Below are positions 6,562 to 9,339 of a stretch of DNA of 9,339 nucleotides, in pieces. Positions within the stretch are counted from its first letter, which is position 1, and every line of letters starts with the position of its first letter. Source of the DNA: Pseudanabaena sp. CAN_BIN31 (GTDB lineage Bacteria > Cyanobacteriota > Cyanobacteriia > Pseudanabaenales > Pseudanabaenaceae); contig JAJAZG010000212.1 in the NCBI GenBank assembly GCA_026785865.1, positions 1 through 9,339 on the forward strand. The letters are read 5' to 3'. The position numbers and the translations under genes were made by a program. The notes under the pieces are model-generated. The model was given only the letters and a program-made list of their open reading frames with translations. It was not told the DNA's origin and did no database searches.

Positions 6562-7278
6562 ATGGCTAGACAGGTAGAAATTTGGAACGATCGCGCTGAG
6601 ATTGCTTCTAGAGCGTTGTTGTTGTGTCAGCTTGCTTATAAAGAGGCGATCGCGAAAAATGAAAGATTTACCATCGTCGCCACAGGGGGCAATTCACCTC
6701 GTATTTTGTACGAACTCCTAGCAACTAAGGATTGGGACTGGTCAAAGGTGCATGTTTTTTGGGGCGATGAGCGCTACGTGCCTATCACCGATCCTTTAAG
6801 TAATGAAGGCATGACCCGTGCTATATGGCTTGATCGCGTAGCGATTCCTGAGGTAAATATTCATGCAATTCCGACAAATAGTGACGACCCTGCGATCGCG
6901 GCGGCGCAGTACGAGCAGCATATTCAAGAATTTTTTGGTACTGCGGCAGGAGAATTTCCTGAGTTTGATTTATTTTTGTTAGGAATGGGTGATGACGGGC
7001 ATACCGCTTCGTTATTTCCACATACCAATGCTCTTAAAGTTAGCGATCGCCTTGTAACTGTCGGCGAAAAAGATGGACAGCATCGGATCACGATGACGGT
7101 TCCTTTAATCAATCAGGCGAAAGAAATTCTATTCATGATCGAAGGTGCTGCCAAGGCAAAAGCTTTAAAAGCGGTACTCGCGCCCAAGGGTGATATCAAC
7201 CAATATCCTTCGCGATTGATTACTGGAAATACGATTTGGTTATGCGATCGCGCAGCGATGAATCAAAAGAAGTCTTAA
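6562..7278 (+). CDS. pgl: 6-phosphogluconolactonase
   Basis: A 238-residue lactonase of the DevB/SOL family that hydrolyses 6-phosphogluconolactone to 6-phosphogluconate, the second step of the oxidative pentose phosphate pathway, the main dark NADPH source in cyanobacteria. Signatures in order: ATGGNSPRILYELL at 40-53 (phosphate-binding glycine loop), VFWGDERYVP at 65-74, SNEGMTRAIWLDR at 80-92, and LFLLGMGDDGHTASLFPHT at 137-155, which carries the likely catalytic His147. Length is normal for the family. Starting from the ATG at 6562 gives MARQVEIW; an extra 16 residues from GTG 6514 would add an unconserved tail encoded by leader sequence. The next gene begins 12 nt after the stop, so they are probably one operon. 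Translation may be affected by the inverted repeat over its RBS. Confidence 0.95.
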   Translation: MARQVEIWNDRAEIASRALLLCQLAYKEAIAKNERFTIVATGGNSPRILYELLATKDWDWSKVHVFWGDERYVPITDPLSNEGMTRAIWLDRVAIPEVNIHAIPTNSDDPAIAAAQYEQHIQEFFGTAAGEFPEFDLFLLGMGDDGHTASLFPHTNALKVSDRLVTVGEKDGQHRITMTVPLINQAKEILFMIEGAAKAKALKAVLAPKGDINQYPSRLITGNTIWLCDRAAMNQKKS

Positions 7279-7290
7279 TTTGTAATTACT

Positions 7291-7536
7291 ATGTCTAAAC
7301 TGAATTCTCAGCAATATGAGCGACTTAGACGCGAAGCCAAGTCTCCCTATCGAGGTCTACGCATATTTATTTATATGGCTTTTGCGGGATCGGGTTTTAT
7401 TGGGGCAGTAATTTTTCTCACTAGATTGATCGCTGGCCATGGTGAACTAGAGACAAATTTAGGAAGCTTCGCTTTGCAAATTGGCGTATTAGCTCTGATG
7501 GTATGGCTTTATCGTATTGATCGTAGTTCCAAATAA
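7291..7536 (+). CDS. DUF3493 (LPA1/REP27-like) membrane protein
   Basis: An 81-residue protein with a basic N-terminal segment (EAKSPYRGLRIF at 15-26) and two predicted transmembrane helices at about 25-46 (IYMAFAGSGFIGAVIFL) and 58-74 (LGSFALQIGVLALMVWL), ending in the basic IDRSSK. The pattern EA-SPYRGLR followed by a glycine-rich helix is that of DUF3493, the domain found at the C-terminus of the plant and algal photosystem II assembly factors LPA1/REP27. The stand-alone cyanobacterial protein is therefore likely a thylakoid or plasma-membrane protein, but a role in photosystem II assembly is inference from the plastid relatives. It starts 12 nt after pgl with no strong RBS of its own, suggesting translational coupling or leaderless-like initiation within an operon. 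Confidence 0.8.
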   Translation: MSKLNSQQYERLRREAKSPYRGLRIFIYMAFAGSGFIGAVIFLTRLIAGHGELETNLGSFALQIGVLALMVWLYRIDRSSK

Positions 7537-7605
7537 TCTTGATTTTGATTGCTTTACAATATAGCTTAGGCTTACGGTTTTTAATTTCATAGACACTTAA
7601 ATTTC

Positions 7606-8673
7606 ATGTTAGGGTTGAGACGGATTGGTATGCAAAGTTGTAAGAATGCAATAGAAGAACTGGTAATTGCGGAAATTGATTTGCAAATCTCGCATCTGCC
7701 AGAATACCGCCGTAATCAGATGAACTTAAGTGAAGTTGCGGCATATGCGCTAAATCGCCTGCCTCCGATGTATGCCACATCGAAAGTAGGCTGGTTGAAA
7801 CAACGCAAAAAAGCCGTAACCGAAATGAGAACGCAAATCGAATCCGCAGTACGTCGGGCGCTAGTAAGTGTCAAACCCGATGTACTGCGAGATACTAAAC
7901 CATTGCCTTCGCAAGAGGTCGTTAGTCAGGCGCGATCGCTTGCCGCACTCCAACAACTCTTAGGTGCAGAAAATGCTTCTTGGAAAGATATTCCTGCGGC
8001 TTTAGAGAATGCATTGGTCACAGTTAAGCTTAAAACTGCTGTGAGTAATACTTACATAGTTACGGGTAGACGTGAAGCAATTGCTGGGCGAGATGAAACA
8101 GCTTTTGGTCGCAAACCACCTGAAATTTCTTGGAAAGGCAGACAGGTTAAAACTTCGCTGAGTGAGGGTAAAGATGAGCAGAAGGCGAGAGACTTTTATA
8201 CTTATATGGTGGATGTCAATTATCAATTCAGTAATGTCCTAGAAAAATTGGTATTGTCGCTTGCCTACCACCAAATTCAAAAGTTACATCCCGCGATCTC
8301 CGAAACAGTGGATCTAGGTGAAGCAACTGCCTATGTATTGAACCGTTTACCACCGATGTATGCAACCTCAGAAAAAGGTTACCAAGCGCTGAGACTGAGG
8401 GCGCGAGAAGTCTATGGCAAGGAGGTCGTTGCGGCGCTAAGAGAGGCGATCGCTATTTGTGTAGAGGCTCCCAACTTAGAAAAAGCCCCACTACCTTTGG
8501 CGCGTTTTGAAGCGGAACTAGAAGAAGCCATTGAGCAGGTGAGTTGGATTTTGCAGCGTGATGATATTAATTGGCGCAACGCTCCATTCATTGTTGAAGA
8601 ATGTCTATATAAAGTTGTCAATAACGAAATGGAATGGCGCAAACGTAGCGACTATAACTATCCCCTTAATTAG
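7606..8673 (+). CDS. Protein with two tandem ComFB domains
   Basis: A 355-residue soluble protein made of two copies of a ComFB-type unit. Unit 1 spans about 11-143 and unit 2 about 207-340. Both contain the same 11 residues, LNRLPPMYATS, at 49-59 and 245-255, preceded by a helix (CKNAIEELVIAEI; FSNVLEKLVLSLA) and followed by a basic helix and a PLP segment. The downstream part is duplicated too: SWKDIP at 125-130 matches NWRNAP at 322-327. A basic, probably disordered linker (about 144-206) joins them. ComFB was named from B. subtilis late competence; single-domain cyanobacterial ComFB proteins have been reported as c-di-GMP receptors affecting cell size and competence. Whether this double form binds the nucleotide is inference. 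The start could also be the ATG at 7630 (MQSCKNAIEE), which fits the family N-terminus better. It lies 69 nt after the DUF3493 gene. Confidence 0.88.
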   Translation: MLGLRRIGMQSCKNAIEELVIAEIDLQISHLPEYRRNQMNLSEVAAYALNRLPPMYATSKVGWLKQRKKAVTEMRTQIESAVRRALVSVKPDVLRDTKPLPSQEVVSQARSLAALQQLLGAENASWKDIPAALENALVTVKLKTAVSNTYIVTGRREAIAGRDETAFGRKPPEISWKGRQVKTSLSEGKDEQKARDFYTYMVDVNYQFSNVLEKLVLSLAYHQIQKLHPAISETVDLGEATAYVLNRLPPMYATSEKGYQALRLRAREVYGKEVVAALREAIAICVEAPNLEKAPLPLARFEAELEEAIEQVSWILQRDDINWRNAPFIVEECLYKVVNNEMEWRKRSDYNYPLN

Positions 8674-8676
8674 TAT

Positions 8677-8733
8677 TAAGTAAGCAAAAGCCATAGCGCA
8701 CGCTGCGCGTGCGCTATGGCTTTTGCTTACTTA
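8677..8733. terminator. Perfect 27-bp hairpin between convergent genes (repeat copy 3)
   Basis: Bases 8677-8703 pair perfectly with 8707-8733 around a 3-nt loop, TGC. The core GCGCACGCTG and AAAAG/CTTTT flanks are shared with the hairpin after gmd. It starts 3 nt after the ComFB-gene stop and includes the stop codon of the minus-strand PotD-like gene. It most likely terminates both transcripts, although no separate T tail follows. Confidence 0.75.
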
Positions 8734-9339
8734 TAGATTTCCTGTTCGCATCTTTGTCCAAAGATCTTTGTATTGTGCGAGTGCTGATGCAGACAAAGGC
8801 ACGATTAACTCACTTTTTGCGAGAATATCTTGTGAGAAAAACTTGATCGGATCGGCTTTGACGCTAGCAGGAACTTTGTCTAACTCGCTTGATGGACTAA
8901 CTGCCTCAGTTAAAGATGTGATTTGAACGGCGATCGCAGGTGTAAGGCAAAAATTCATCCATTCTACTGCCGCGATCGCATCTTCACCTTTAGGAATCAC
9001 CCATATATCGCTCCAAATCGCCGTACCATCTTGCGGAATCACCACCTTGAGATTAGGATTTTGTTTTTGGGCTTTGTACATATCGCTCGTCCAGCCCACT
9101 GCCGCCAATGTGTCATCAGCTAATAGCGACTGCAAGTAATTATCGGAAGAGTAGGTTAAAACTTGAGAATTAAGGCTTTTAAGTTCTTGGGTAAGTTTTG
9201 TAAAAATATCCTGACTTTCAACTAGATTTTCTGGTTGGTAGGATTGCCCCATCTTTTTTAAGACTAGACCGATTACTTCTCGCGCATCATCGGGCAATGA
9301 CAGTTTTTGATTTAGTTCTGGTCGCCATAGGTCAGCCCA
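8731..9339 (-). CDS. potD: PotD/PotF-type polyamine ABC transporter substrate-binding protein (C-terminal part)
   Basis: The 3' end of a minus-strand gene; the reading frame stays open to the right edge, so the N-terminus, including any signal peptide, lies outside. The 202 residues in the window begin WADLWRPEL and match the second half of periplasmic spermidine/putrescine-binding proteins: SLPDDAREVIGLVL at 14-27, VGWTSDMYKA at 81-90, and VIPQDGTAIWSDIWVIPKG at 100-118. In that last block Trp109-x-Asp111 corresponds to Trp255 and Asp257 of E. coli PotD, which contact the polyamine, so polyamine binding is plausible. A TTG at 9295-9297 could be read as a start but is internal, since conserved sequence continues upstream. 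Permease and ATPase genes, if linked, would be off the right side. The stop codon lies inside the terminator hairpin shared with the ComFB gene. Confidence 0.85.
   Translation of the reverse strand, partial: WADLWRPELNQKLSLPDDAREVIGLVLKKMGQSYQPENLVESQDIFTKLTQELKSLNSQVLTYSSDNYLQSLLADDTLAAVGWTSDMYKAQKQNPNLKVVIPQDGTAIWSDIWVIPKGEDAIAAVEWMNFCLTPAIAVQITSLTEAVSPSSELDKVPASVKADPIKFFSQDILAKSELIVPLSASALAQYKDLWTKMRTGNL

Larger units (their letters stand above)
6466..6563 (+). promoter_or_regulatory. Long inverted repeat covering the pgl RBS and start codon
   Basis: Bases 6466-6480 (including AAAAAACACCTC) pair with 6549-6563 (including GAGGTGTTTTTT): 14 Watson-Crick pairs and one G-T pair, with a 68-nt loop. 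The 3' arm contains the whole Shine-Dalgarno GGAGGTG and the first two bases of the pgl ATG. If transcribed, the 5' arm is a perfect anti-Shine-Dalgarno element. A promoter inside the loop (6492-6520) would exclude it from the message, so its role depends on the start site. Confidence 0.55.

Noticed and set aside
9295..9297. TTG as the start of the PotD-like protein
   Set aside because: The frame continues upstream as WADLWRPEL and onward, which is conserved PotD sequence, so the gene is simply cut by the window edge.
1..9339. HIP1 octamers (GCGATCGC) as a special regulatory array
   Set aside because: About 20 copies are spread through genes and gaps alike, as is normal for many cyanobacterial genomes; useful for taxonomy, not a local element.
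1..9339. CRISPR array, transposase, integrase, toxin-antitoxin or defence cluster
   Set aside because: No regularly spaced direct repeats and no coding sequence with the expected motifs were found on either strand.

Overview
The window looks like a piece of a cyanobacterial chromosome. The octamer GCGATCGC (HIP1, a cyanobacterial hallmark) occurs about 20 times, and several proteins are of cyanobacterial type: a DUF3493/LPA1-like membrane protein, ComFB-domain proteins and a short NrnC-like exonuclease. Base composition and the many intergenic hairpin repeats would suit a Pseudanabaena-like filamentous form, but the genus is a guess.

Layout. Positions 1-118 are a very AT-rich stretch running into a GC-rich palindromic repeat. 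A sigma70-type promoter (158-186) precedes gmd (219-1289), which is followed by a second hairpin repeat and fcl (1409-2365); together they encode the two-step route from GDP-mannose to GDP-L-fucose. A tRNA-Ser(GGA) gene (2511-2597) with its own likely promoter and a strong terminator comes next. An alpha/beta hydrolase of the YheT/EMB8 type (2706-3749) and an NrnC-like 3'-5' exonuclease (3917-4540) follow on the plus strand. On the minus strand lie asnS (4714-6114) and, upstream of it, a 69-codon unknown gene (6167-6376). The plus strand then carries pgl (6562-7278), a DUF3493 membrane protein (7291-7536) and a protein with two complete ComFB units (7606-8673). A minus-strand PotD-type polyamine-binding protein (8731 to beyond the right edge) converges on the ComFB gene across a perfect 27-bp hairpin.

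How the parts relate. gmd and fcl are a clear functional pair. pgl and the DUF3493 gene are 12 nt apart and probably co-transcribed, possibly with the ComFB gene. The other genes look like independent housekeeping neighbours. No CRISPR array, phage, transposase or defence system was seen. The least ordinary items are a 15-bp inverted repeat that pairs exactly with the pgl ribosome-binding site and start codon, a tandem-duplicated ComFB protein (a family reported to bind c-di-GMP), an NrnC-type dinucleotidase within 3.1 kb of it, and a family of intergenic hairpins whose stems show compensatory base changes.
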